Shown here: positions 1 to 6,657 of the stretch, piece by piece
How positions within the stretch are numbered: position 1 is the first letter of the stretch
Layout of the letters: the number at the start of each line of letters is the position of its first letter
Assembly: GCA_020721745.1 (NCBI GenBank)
Contig: DYMC01000084.1
Coordinates: 1 to 10,191 of the forward strand
Source: Lentisphaera sp.
GTDB lineage: Bacteria > Verrucomicrobiota > Lentisphaeria > Victivallales > GWF2-50-93
Length of the DNA: 10,191 nt
Direction: 5' to 3'
Notes under the pieces: generated by a model
Told to the model about the DNA's origin: nothing
Databases searched by the model: none
Seen by the model: the letters and a program-made list of their open reading frames with translations, nothing else
Translations under genes and position numbers: made by a program

Positions 1-164
1 GTTAGTGGTTCGTAATGGGCGTTTACTTTGGAAAAGGCCAGGTCGCCTGTGACAAGATAAATTACGACCATAAAGTTCTGGAAAGTTTTAAATCCTCTCG
101 CCTTGCTTTTCGCACTTTGGATCAACGAATTAAGTCCTTCCAGAATGCCATTATTTATCCTTGT
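1..164 (-). pseudogene. ISL3-family transposase, C-terminal fragment (runs off left edge)
   Basis: Reading the minus strand from base 164 to the edge gives an open frame of about 54 residues. It begins TRINNGILEGLNSLIQ and continues with SAKSKARGFKTFQNF and MVVIYLVTGDLAF. This matches the conserved end of ISL3-type DDE transposases (IS204/IS1001/IS1165 group), where the INNGILEGLNS block holds the last catalytic acid (the E of ILEG) and is followed by the basic ARGF/ARGY segment. These enzymes cut and paste insertion sequences. Upstream of base 164 the same frame stays open but no longer resembles the family: the Trp-rich stretch that normally precedes it is missing. The copy therefore looks truncated, or frameshifted just upstream. 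The true C-terminus lies outside the window. Family call is from motif memory; moderately sure. Confidence 0.68.
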
Positions 165-438
165 CTTCTCTCGGGGGCACACTCTTGCTATTGCTGTAGT
201 ATCTCCTTGTTGGTGCAGGGTCTGCCCCCATTTCTCTTTTCTTTGCGAATGATAAATCCTCATTATTTGCCATTTTACCCGCTTTAAAATCATTTTCTTC
301 TGCATAAAATACGGCGGCCTCGGCGAGACGCGCCCTACCTTTCACATAATCGGCGGCATCCTCAGGATAGAAAAACCTCAGCCTTGACCTTCTATTAATG
401 TCAGCATAGCATTCTTCTGATAATTTTGGACAGCCCAT
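151..438 (-). CDS. Hypothetical 95-residue soluble protein
   Basis: I do not recognise this protein. The ORF starts at an ATG at 438 with a GGGAAG-like ribosome site about 12 bases upstream. It encodes a hydrophilic, charged protein with no membrane segment or signal peptide. Residues 1-35 contain two Cys (positions 3 and 10) and an aromatic patch (RFFYPEDAADY); the C-terminal third is Lys/Arg/Asp rich. Codon use is natural but more A/T-ending than in the neighbouring efflux genes. Its last few codons (about 151-164) lie inside the transposase remnant in another frame, so the natural C-terminus may have been replaced by insertion-sequence DNA. It could be a small accessory gene, a truncated gene or a chance ORF. 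Confidence 0.4.
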   Translation of the reverse strand: MGCPKLSEECYADINRRSRLRFFYPEDAADYVKGRARLAEAAVFYAEENDFKAGKMANNEDLSFAKKREMGADPAPTRRYYSNSKSVPPREDKDK

Positions 439-553
439 ATATCACTCAATCTTCCCAGCCGTTAAACCTTACTTCACCAATCTGTTAGTGTCTTTTCTCG
501 TCGGGAAGTCTATGGACACCTACCTCCCGTCATTTTGGGATGGATCGAAACCT

Positions 554-572
554 ATCCGCCCCTATGGCGGAT
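554..572 (-). terminator. Weak hairpin after the efflux operon
   Basis: ATCCGCC (554-560) pairs with GGCGGAT (566-572) around a 5-base loop, nine bases past the adaptor stop codon. On the minus strand it is followed only by AGGTTTCG, without a proper U-run. It may be a weak terminator or an RNA 3'-end stabiliser. No other feature is visible between 439 and 580. Confidence 0.3.
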
Positions 573-580
573 TCAGGTCT

Positions 581-1660
581 TCAGTGAATGTTCACGATTA
601 TTCTATCCCCTGCATCCAGGCCCGAGAGTATTTTGAGTCTGCCCGGGATTCCCGATGGGATGGAACGGACCAGGACGCGGGTCTGCGAGCCGTCCTTCGT
701 GGCTTTGACGACATACTCGAGTTGTCCGCTGCGGGCTATGGCGGTTTCCGGGATCAGGAGTGCTTTTTCCGTTCCGGTTCTGATTTCGAGGCGTCCGAAC
801 ATGCCGGGCATGAGCTCCGGGGCTGTTCCGAGGCATATCTTGACCATGAAGCTGCGGGTCTGCGGGTCCACCTCCCTGGATATCTCCTTCAATTCGCCCT
901 CGTAGTTTTTGCCGACGGCGTCCACTCCGAACTTCATCTTGTCGCCGAGCTTCACCTTGGAGACCAGGGACTCGCTTATGGGGGCGTAGAGCATGAGGCG
1001 GCTGTTGTCGAAGACCAGCAATATCTTCGTTCCGGGGACGGCCAGGTCGCCCGGGTCGAGATATCTCCTGGAGACTATCCCGTCTATGGGGCTTGCGATT
1101 GATGCATATGACAGGGCTGCCTGCGCCTCGTTTATGGCCTCCTTCGAGGCGGAGAGGGCGGCGAGCGCAGCGTGGTGACCGCTTTCGGCCTGGTCGAGGG
1201 CTCTTTTTGAAGTGGCATCCTTCTCGAAGAGGGTCCTGGTTCGGACGAGCTCCTTTTCCGCCAGTGTTAGGGCAGCCTGGGCCTCCTTGAACCTTTCGTC
1301 CGCCTTAGCGAGGGATGCCTTGAGATCGGAGTCGTCGAGCGATATTATGATGTCGCCCTTTCTGACGTGATCGCCCTCGCGGACCGGGATTGCCGCGATT
1401 TTCGCGGTGATCCGGGAGGATATCTCGATCTCGTCCCTGCTGCGGACGCTTCCTATCGTGCTGTAGACCAGCGGGATTTCCTCTTCCGCGACGACGAGCT
1501 CCTTTCCTGCGATTTTCGCAAGGCGGCTTTGCTGTGCCCCGGGCGGTATCCTGCGGGCGGGAGGCAGGATGCCGGCGAAATAGAGGCCTAGGGCGACGAT
1601 GAGAAGTCCGGCGGCCGGATACAGGATGGCTTTCAAGGTCTTTCCTCTTTTGGTGTTCAT
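581..1660 (-). CDS. RND efflux periplasmic adaptor (membrane fusion protein)
   Basis: This 359-residue adaptor would connect the adjacent RND pump to an outer-membrane channel. The N-terminus is a membrane anchor (basic MNTKRGKTLK, then a hydrophobic segment at about 11-32) with no lipobox Cys, so it is probably anchored by its uncleaved helix. Two lipoyl half-motifs follow: about 84-110 (ITAKIAAIPVREGDHVRKGD) and 188-218 (ASPIDGIVSRRYLDPGD). They flank an Ala/Glu/Lys-rich coiled-coil hairpin at about 111-186. A beta-barrel (about 221-292, including VDPQTRSFMV and LMPGMFGRLEI) and a membrane-proximal domain (293-359, LLIPETAI) complete the usual adaptor order. Length is normal. The ATG at 1660 has GGAG nine bases upstream and lies 19 bases after the pump's stop codon, so the two are co-transcribed. 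The substrate cannot be read from the sequence. Confidence 0.93.
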   Translation of the reverse strand: MNTKRGKTLKAILYPAAGLLIVALGLYFAGILPPARRIPPGAQQSRLAKIAGKELVVAEEEIPLVYSTIGSVRSRDEIEISSRITAKIAAIPVREGDHVRKGDIIISLDDSDLKASLAKADERFKEAQAALTLAEKELVRTRTLFEKDATSKRALDQAESGHHAALAALSASKEAINEAQAALSYASIASPIDGIVSRRYLDPGDLAVPGTKILLVFDNSRLMLYAPISESLVSKVKLGDKMKFGVDAVGKNYEGELKEISREVDPQTRSFMVKICLGTAPELMPGMFGRLEIRTGTEKALLIPETAIARSGQLEYVVKATKDGSQTRVLVRSIPSGIPGRLKILSGLDAGDRIIVNIH

Positions 1661-1679
1661 TTTTCAAAACTCCATTGGA

Positions 1680-4600
1680 TTATAGTTTTTCTGGCGGAGA
1701 TCCGGGCGAATATATCAGCATGTAGACGACCGGGACGATGAGCATGGTGAAGAAAGTGCTTGCGAGGAGTCCGAATATGAGAGCCCAGGCCAGTCCCGAG
1801 AATATCGGGTCGAGTGTGATTGGCCAGGAGCCGAGCATGGTTGTTACGGCGGTGAGCATTATGGGGCGGAATCTGACCGCGCCGCTCCCGAGGATGGCGT
1901 CCTTCATGGATTTTCCATTCTTCAGGGCGTCCTCGATGAACTCGATGAGCACGATGCTGTTTCTTATCACGATTCCGCCGAGGGCTATCATGCCTATCAT
2001 GCCCGTGGCGGTGAAGAAGACAGGGTCGGAATATCCCCCGACGGTCCTGCCGGAAAGCAGGTTCAGGAGATAGAAGCCAGGGGCGACTCCGGTTATGGTC
2101 AGAGGTATGGATGTCATTATTACCATAGGCATGACGATGTTCTTTGTCTGTGCCACGAGAAGTATGAATATGCCGACGAGCGCGGCGGCGAAGGCCAGGC
2201 CGAGATCGCGGAAGACTCTCGTGGTGACTTCCCATTCCCCTTCGCCGTTCCATTCCGCAATCGTGCCGTTGGAGAGGGTCTGTCGCCATTTGCCGCCCAG
2301 TGCCGCCTCGACGAGCCGGCGCGGGAACTGGCTCCAGGAATTCCAGAGTATCTGCATTATGATCTCGCCCGGGGGGCGTCCGACGGCCTCGGCGGTGACG
2401 TAGGCGACCCTCTCAAGGTTCTTGTGGTATATCGGCTGTTCCTCCTTCTCGAATCTGAATCTGCCGAGTTCGGAGAGCTGGACGAGTTCGCCGGAGGAGG
2501 ATTTCATCCTGATCCTGGAAAGTCCTTCAAGCGATGTCCTGTCCGCAAATGGAAGGCGCAGCCTGACCATGAGTGGATTTCGTTCCGCGTCCTCGTGAAG
2601 CGAGCCCGCGGATGAGTCGCCGTCCACGCACGAGGCGAGTTCGCGGCTTATTTCCGCCACGGTCAAACCGTGCGCCGCCGCCTTGTCGCGGTCCACGGCG
2701 AAGACAATCCTGTCGTGAGGGGCTTCGGCGTATGAATCTATCTGTTTGACATGTTTTGAATCGGTCTTTTTCAGGATGCCCATCATCTCCTCGGCCCCCC
2801 TGATGATGTCGCTGTAGCTTTGCATGGCTCCCCCCCGTATTTCCACGGTGAGCGTGGAGAGGACCGGGGGGCCGGGCGGAACTTCGACGATGCTCAGTAT
2901 TCCTCCATGCCTTCCGGCTATCTCCGAGAGTTCGTCCCTGATCCTGAGCGCCATCGCGTGGCTCTGCTGTTCGCGCAGGGATTTGTCCGCAAGATTCATC
3001 CTTATCTCGGCGTGATGCGGCGACTTTCTCGTGTAGTAGTGCCGGACCAGGCCGTTGAAGTCAATCGGGGAATTGATCCCGGCGTATATCTCGTAGTCCT
3101 TCACCTCGTTGTAGGAGGCGATCTTTCTGGCGACATCCTTTGCCGCCGCGACGGTTTTTTCGAGCGTGGTGCCTTCAGGCATGTCGAGAACCAGCTGGAG
3201 TTCGTTCTTGTTGTCGAAGGGAAGCATCTTGAGCGGGACCTTCAGCATGAGGAGGGAGCAGAGGACGGTGGCAAGGGCGGTTCCGGCGAGGAGCAGGAAT
3301 GCGTTACGCCTGTTAAAGAAGGGCGAGATCACCGCCGCGTAGGTTCGTCTGATCCAGGCTGGCGTCACGTCCTCGGCGGGTATTGCGTCCGCCCCGGTGG
3401 ATCTGCCCATCTTCTTCAGGAGGAGCAGGGCAAGGAACGGGACAAAGGTCAGCGCGCAGACGGTGGAGAACGAAACGGTGAGGGGCACGTTGATCGCCAT
3501 CGGCCCCATGTATGGACCCATCATCCCTGTGATGAAGAACATCGGGGTGAAGGAGATGATTATCGCGATTGTGGAGAGTATCACGGGGGGCAGGACCTCC
3601 TGGACCGCCCTCAGGGTGGCGTTCAGCGGATCCAAGATGCCCATCCTGATGTGGCGCTGGATGTTGTCCACGTTGGTGATGGGATCGTCAACGACCATTC
3701 CCAGGCTCAGGATGAGCGCGAAAAGGGTCACCCTGTTTATGCTGTATCCGAAGACGTAGTTGGTGAAGAGCGACAATGCGAAGCTGACCGGCACGGCGAG
3801 GCCGACGATGAGCCCCTCGCGCCAGCCCATTGTGAAGGCGATGAGCCCCACGACTGTTACCATGGCGAACGCGAGGCTCGACAGGAGATCGTTCACCTTC
3901 GCATCCGCCGTCTCCCCGTAGTTGCGCGTGACCAGCATGCGCACGTCGCCGGGGAGCAGTTCCTTCCCGAGCCCCTCCGCGGCCCTGATTATCTCCTTGG
4001 CGAGCTTCACCGAATTGACCCCCTTCTTCTTGCTGAAGGTCAATGTTACGCACGGGAAACTCTTGTCTTTCAGGCTGGAGTCGAGCTCTGCCGCCGGCCC
4101 GAAACCTATTTCGGTGTAGTTCTCGTGCTCCCGCGGGCGGTCTGAGATATTGGCGACATCCTCGACCCGGACGACTCCGCCCTCCACGCCGGATGCGACG
4201 ACGGTCTTTCTGACATCGTCGAGGGTCTCGATCGGGCGGGCTGTCAGCAGCCTCATGTTCCGTCCGTCGAGAAGGGTGAACCCGCAGCTTCCCGCCTTGT
4301 TGCTGCGAGCCAGTGCCGATACTATGTCGCCGGTCGAGACCCCGCGCGCGGCCATCCTGTCGGTGTCGGGCTCCACGAGTATTTCGCGGGGGTGCCCGCC
4401 TATGATGTCCGTCTGGAAGAGGTTCGGCAGGGAGTCGAGGCGCGACTTTATCTCCTCCGCGAGCCGTCTGAGTTCGAATAGGTCGCGATCCGGGGAGAAC
4501 AGTGTGAACGCCAGCATTGGCACGTCGTCTATCTCGACGGAATTCATCCGCCATCCGGCCACATCCGGATGCACCAGCGCCATATTCTCGTCCATCTTGT

Positions 4601-4958
4601 CCCTGATCTTGCCCATGGACTCCGTGTAGTTCTCGCCGACATAGAACCTGACTATCACCATGGCCCCGTCGCGCGAACTGGTGGAATACACGTGCTCGAC
4701 GCCGTCCACCTGCCAGAGAAGTCTTTCGAGGGGGGTGGTGACGAGCTGCTCGACCTCCTCCGGGGAGTGCCCCGGGAAATCCACCGCGATGTCCACCATT
4801 GGCACCACGATCTGGGGTTCCTCCTCGCGCGGGGTCATGAGGACCGCCATCATGCCGAGCAGAAGTGCTGACAGGACGAAGAGCGGCGAGAGCGGACCGG
4901 TCAGAAAGAGCCTCACTATGCTGATTATGAATCCCGATGGACCTTCATTTTCTTTCAT
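1680..4958 (-). CDS. RND efflux pump, inner-membrane permease (AcrB/HAE-like)
   Basis: This 1092-residue proton-driven exporter has the typical RND length. After the first helix comes the family block TPREEEPQIVVPMVDI and then FPGHSPEEVEQLVTTPLE, which opens the first porter loop. Helix 4 carries the proton-relay acids in GMVVDDPI (Asp-Asp at about 424-425). The helix 10 equivalent has an Arg (about 999, in GGIVIRNSIVLIEF) where AcrB has Lys940. This DDPI/RNSI pairing recurs in a branch of bacterial RND pumps of uncertain substrate (family knowledge). Typical C-terminal motifs follow (RFRPIMLTA, TTMLGSWP, FGLLASTFFTMLIVPV). An in-frame TTG at 5027 would add 23 residues, but it lies within the proposed -35 box. 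I prefer the ATG at 4958, although no strong ribosome site precedes it. The gene heads an operon with the adaptor. A multidrug or other organic substrate is likely; a heavy-metal role is less so. Confidence 0.95.
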   Translation of the reverse strand: MKENEGPSGFIISIVRLFLTGPLSPLFVLSALLLGMMAVLMTPREEEPQIVVPMVDIAVDFPGHSPEEVEQLVTTPLERLLWQVDGVEHVYSTSSRDGAMVIVRFYVGENYTESMGKIRDKMDENMALVHPDVAGWRMNSVEIDDVPMLAFTLFSPDRDLFELRRLAEEIKSRLDSLPNLFQTDIIGGHPREILVEPDTDRMAARGVSTGDIVSALARSNKAGSCGFTLLDGRNMRLLTARPIETLDDVRKTVVASGVEGGVVRVEDVANISDRPREHENYTEIGFGPAAELDSSLKDKSFPCVTLTFSKKKGVNSVKLAKEIIRAAEGLGKELLPGDVRMLVTRNYGETADAKVNDLLSSLAFAMVTVVGLIAFTMGWREGLIVGLAVPVSFALSLFTNYVFGYSINRVTLFALILSLGMVVDDPITNVDNIQRHIRMGILDPLNATLRAVQEVLPPVILSTIAIIISFTPMFFITGMMGPYMGPMAINVPLTVSFSTVCALTFVPFLALLLLKKMGRSTGADAIPAEDVTPAWIRRTYAAVISPFFNRRNAFLLLAGTALATVLCSLLMLKVPLKMLPFDNKNELQLVLDMPEGTTLEKTVAAAKDVARKIASYNEVKDYEIYAGINSPIDFNGLVRHYYTRKSPHHAEIRMNLADKSLREQQSHAMALRIRDELSEIAGRHGGILSIVEVPPGPPVLSTLTVEIRGGAMQSYSDIIRGAEEMMGILKKTDSKHVKQIDSYAEAPHDRIVFAVDRDKAAAHGLTVAEISRELASCVDGDSSAGSLHEDAERNPLMVRLRLPFADRTSLEGLSRIRMKSSSGELVQLSELGRFRFEKEEQPIYHKNLERVAYVTAEAVGRPPGEIIMQILWNSWSQFPRRLVEAALGGKWRQTLSNGTIAEWNGEGEWEVTTRVFRDLGLAFAAALVGIFILLVAQTKNIVMPMVIMTSIPLTITGVAPGFYLLNLLSGRTVGGYSDPVFFTATGMIGMIALGGIVIRNSIVLIEFIEDALKNGKSMKDAILGSGAVRFRPIMLTAVTTMLGSWPITLDPIFSGLAWALIFGLLASTFFTMLIVPVVYMLIYSPGSPPEKL

Positions 4959-4999
4959 GGCTTGTTCTCGGATGAAAAGGAGTATTTTGCGCGGAGGGT

Positions 5000-5027
5000 A
5001 ATATACAATACCTTCGGAGAGCGGCAA
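5000..5027 (-). promoter_or_regulatory. Candidate sigma70 promoter of the efflux operon
   Basis: On the minus strand, TTGCCG (5027-5022) is separated by 16 bases from TATATT (5005-5000). Transcription would start near 4993 and give a leader of about 35 bases before the ATG at 4958. The -10 is good and the -35 is partial, so the call is tentative. Confidence 0.38.
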
Positions 5028-5230
5028 ATTTGTATGTGAAAGTTCCTGCGACAGGGGAAATGCAGTGATACCTCTCTTTTATTTTTACAAGGAGGAAACG
5101 GAGGGAAGAAAGATTCTTTACGCTTCCATGCGCTTCCAGGCTGATTTGCATTGACATTTTTGGCGCCTTGTAAAACAAGATGTGGTATCAAGTTAAATCC
5201 CAGGGGGGGGAGATTCACCAGATGGCGTGC

Positions 5231-5259
5231 TTGACATGGAGGCCGTTCGAACATATAGT
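5231..5259 (+). promoter_or_regulatory. Strong sigma70 promoter (TTGACA-17-TATAGT)
   Basis: A perfect -35 box TTGACA (5231-5236), the optimal 17-base spacer and TATAGT (5254-5259). Expected transcription start is near 5266, about 25 bases before the ATG at 5291. This supports that start over the upstream in-frame ATG at 5222, which lies ahead of the promoter. Confidence 0.6.
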
Positions 5260-5290
5260 GTGCGCGTTCAAACTTCCGCATTCCGCAAAA

Positions 5291-5623
5291 ATGAATACCC
5301 AAAAAAAACAGCGTGAACAGCATGATTCCGGAGAGGGAAAGTCCGGCGATCCATCCATGTCTCCATCTCTCTGGAGCGACTCCAAAATCCGGATGGAAGG
5401 CTACAATCTGGGCTGTGGCGACTATCCCGACTGGAAGAAGGGGGCGATCTTCGGCTTCGCAGGAGGGATAATATCAACGATATGCATATGCGTCCCCCTC
5501 CTGATGGCGACGGCGAAGACCAAGGAGCAGGGCGGCTCGCCTCTGTTGTTCTCCGCCGGAGTATTCGTCTTCTGCTTCTTTGTGTTTGGTGCATACGGCG
5601 CCTTCAGGCCGCCGAAATGGTAA
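5291..5623 (+). CDS. Hypothetical small membrane protein with two helices
   Basis: I do not recognise this 110-residue protein. The first 45 residues are polar and charged (MNTQKKQREQHDSGEGKSGD), followed by an aromatic stretch (GCGDYPDWKK). Two hydrophobic helices come next: about 51-73 (GAIFGFAGGIISTICICVPL) and 84-105 (PLLFSAGVFVFCFFVFGAYG). They are joined by a short polar loop (TAKTKEQGG), with a short RPPKW tail. This is a helical hairpin, with both ends probably in the cytoplasm. Codons in the helical part are G/C-ending like the chromosomal neighbours, which supports a real gene. The start is uncertain. The ATG at 5291 follows a near-consensus promoter but lacks a ribosome site. The ATG at 5222 has a GGGGGAG site nine bases upstream and would add 23 residues. 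It converges on the YchF-like gene. Confidence 0.62.
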   Translation: MNTQKKQREQHDSGEGKSGDPSMSPSLWSDSKIRMEGYNLGCGDYPDWKKGAIFGFAGGIISTICICVPLLMATAKTKEQGGSPLLFSAGVFVFCFFVFGAYGAFRPPKW

Positions 5624-5625
5624 AT

Positions 5626-5653
5626 ATTCACTGAACTACCTAGTTCAGCGAAT
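5626..5653. repeat. 13-bp stem hairpin at the 3' end of the small membrane gene
   Basis: CTGAACTA (5631-5638) pairs with TAGTTCAG (5641-5648) around a CC loop. The stem extends through one A/C mismatch to ATTC (5626-5629) and GAAT (5650-5653). It begins two bases after the TAA stop at 5623. It may act as a transcript end or stabiliser; there is no long U-run. Confidence 0.5.
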
Positions 5654-5661
5654 CTTTACAT

Positions 5662-5828
5662 GTACGGATTCAGTAAACGAACGTAGTTTACTGAGGTAAT
5701 TGCAAAACTCTTTTTGCGGGCATGGCAAGCATGCCCCTCCACGCCGATTTTTGCGAAAAATCGGCGTAAAAATGGAGGGACGCGCTTGCGCGTCCGGAGT
5801 TTTGCAATTGGCTCTACTGAATACGTAC
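5662..5828. repeat. Palindromic cloverleaf element, copy A, with an outer inverted repeat
   Basis: The core is 5698-5809, bounded by a 13-bp perfect inverted repeat: AATTGCAAAACTC (5698-5710) and GAGTTTTGCAATT (5797-5809). Inside, in order: a side arm GGGCATG-gcaag-CATGCCC (5718-5736); a central arm closed by CTCCA (5737-5741) and TGGAG (5773-5777) that encloses an 11-bp hairpin (5742-5766); and a second side arm GGACGCG-cttg-CGCGTCC (5778-5795). Conserved flanks are GAGGT on the left and GGCTC on the right. A second, outer inverted repeat, GTACGGATTCAGTA (5662-5675) versus TACTGAATACGTAC (5815-5828), matches at 13 of 14 positions. The 5671-5693 hairpin (CAGTAAAC/GTTTACTG) competes with it. 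The element fills the gap between two convergent genes, so it may also end transcription from both sides. Confidence 0.85.
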
Positions 5829-5840
5829 CGGGATTTTTGT

Positions 5841-6533
5841 TCAGACGTTGAATCTGATCTCTATGATGTCGCCTTCTTGGATTATGTAGTCGCGGTCCAC
5901 CAGTTTTACGACACCCTTGGAGCGGGCCTCCTGGAGATTGTGCATGTCCTTGAAGTCGGCGTAGTTCACTATGTCCGCCTTGATGAAGCCCTTGGCAAGG
6001 TCGCTGTGTATCTTCCCGGCGCAGGTGACGATGTCAGTGCCTTTTTTGATCATCCATGACCTGACCTCGTCCTTTCCCGCCGTGTAGAAGAAGCTGACTC
6101 CCGCCTTGTCGAGGACATCCCTGATCAGCTTGTTCACATTGGCCGACTTCTCTTGGACCGCCAGCGTGGGCCTCCAGCTCAGCGGCATCAGCATGTCCAA
6201 TATCTTGCGATCCTCCTCCGGGAGAGTCATGTCGCAGAGGGGCTTCTCCTCCTCGAGGAATTTCTGGCAGCGCCCGATCAGCGCCTTCTCCGCCGGGTTC
6301 TCGCTCCGCTCCAGGCGTGTCTCCAGCTTCTCTATGTCCTGTATGAGCAGGTCGAGCATCTCCCCTGCGAAAATCGCAATAGCGTCGGCCTTTTCAAAGG
6401 AGTCTCTGATGAATTCCGCAAAATATGGAGAGAACTTCTTCGGGGCGAACTTCTTCTCCAGATCGAGAAGGATGGGGTCGTTGTATTTCACCTTGCCCTC
6501 AGGCACGTCAATCCCGTGGAACGATATCTTCAT
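5841..6533 (-). CDS. YchF-type TGS-domain protein lacking the P-loop
   Basis: This 230-residue protein has a C-terminal half (about 147-230) that is clearly the TGS domain of the ribosome-binding ATPase YchF/OLA1 family. Key blocks are FYTAGKDEVRSWMIKKGT, AGKIHSDLAKGFIKA, ARSKGVVKLVDRDYIIQEGD and the terminal RFNV. The middle (about 50-115) resembles YchF's helical coiled-coil insert (LLIQDIEKLETRLER). The N-terminal G domain is missing: there is no GxxxxGKS/T P-loop and no DxxG, and only a short region starting MKISFHGIDVPEGKVKY replaces it. The protein is unlikely to hydrolyse nucleotide by the usual route. It may bind ribosomes or RNA through the TGS domain, or partner with another protein (inference). 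The ATG at 6533 has GAGGAG just upstream and a good promoter behind it. An in-frame ATG at 6572 is rejected because it overlaps that promoter's -10 region. Confidence 0.8.
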   Translation of the reverse strand: MKISFHGIDVPEGKVKYNDPILLDLEKKFAPKKFSPYFAEFIRDSFEKADAIAIFAGEMLDLLIQDIEKLETRLERSENPAEKALIGRCQKFLEEEKPLCDMTLPEEDRKILDMLMPLSWRPTLAVQEKSANVNKLIRDVLDKAGVSFFYTAGKDEVRSWMIKKGTDIVTCAGKIHSDLAKGFIKADIVNYADFKDMHNLQEARSKGVVKLVDRDYIIQEGDIIEIRFNV

Positions 6534-6561
6534 GGTCTCCTCGTGTTGAAATGAAAGGCGG

Positions 6562-6591
6562 ATTATATACATCCCGGACGGGGATTTGCAA
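6562..6591 (-). promoter_or_regulatory. Sigma70 promoter of the YchF-like gene
   Basis: On the minus strand, TTGCAA (6591-6586) is followed after 18 bases by a perfect TATAAT (6567-6562). Transcription would begin near 6555, about 20 bases before the ATG at 6533. The gene therefore does not depend on read-through from the carB remnant. Confidence 0.6.
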
Positions 6592-6657
6592 GGCGAAGCG
6601 GTTGCGAAACACGGCGCGGCCGCGCAGAATTTCGCAGCCGGCTACGCCGCATGAAGG

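Larger units (their letters stand above)
4959..5290. other. Divergent intergenic region between efflux operon and small membrane gene
   Basis: About 330 bases without a clear gene. It holds a minus-strand promoter for the efflux operon (5000-5027) and a plus-strand promoter for the small membrane protein (5231-5259). A Shine-Dalgarno-like AAGGAGG at about 5089-5095 (plus) has no start codon within reach. A run of eight G at 5203-5210 sits nine bases before an in-frame ATG at 5222, which could be an upstream start for the downstream gene. A second TTGACA at 5151-5156 has no well-spaced -10 box. I see no regulator binding site. Confidence 0.5.

Noticed and set aside
488..1102. Plus-strand open frame of 204 codons opposite the adaptor gene
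   Set aside because: Antisense shadow of the adaptor; no ribosome site and no recognisable domains.
2820..4145. Long plus-strand open frame (441 codons) opposite the RND pump
   Set aside because: It is a shadow of the G/C-rich pump gene; the translation is His/Asp/Gly-rich low-complexity sequence with no family motif, while the opposite strand is a textbook RND protein.
5151..5176. Promoter TTGACA at 5151 with TAAAAC at 5171
   Set aside because: The spacer is only 14 bases and no better -10 box lies at 16-18 bases.
5700..6059. Plus-strand ORF of 119 codons across copy A
   Set aside because: It begins in the repeat and continues as antisense of the YchF-like gene.
6533..6572. Longer start (ATG 6572) for the YchF-like protein
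   Set aside because: That ATG overlaps the -10 region of the promoter that serves the gene and has no ribosome site; ATG 6533 has GAGGAG directly upstream.
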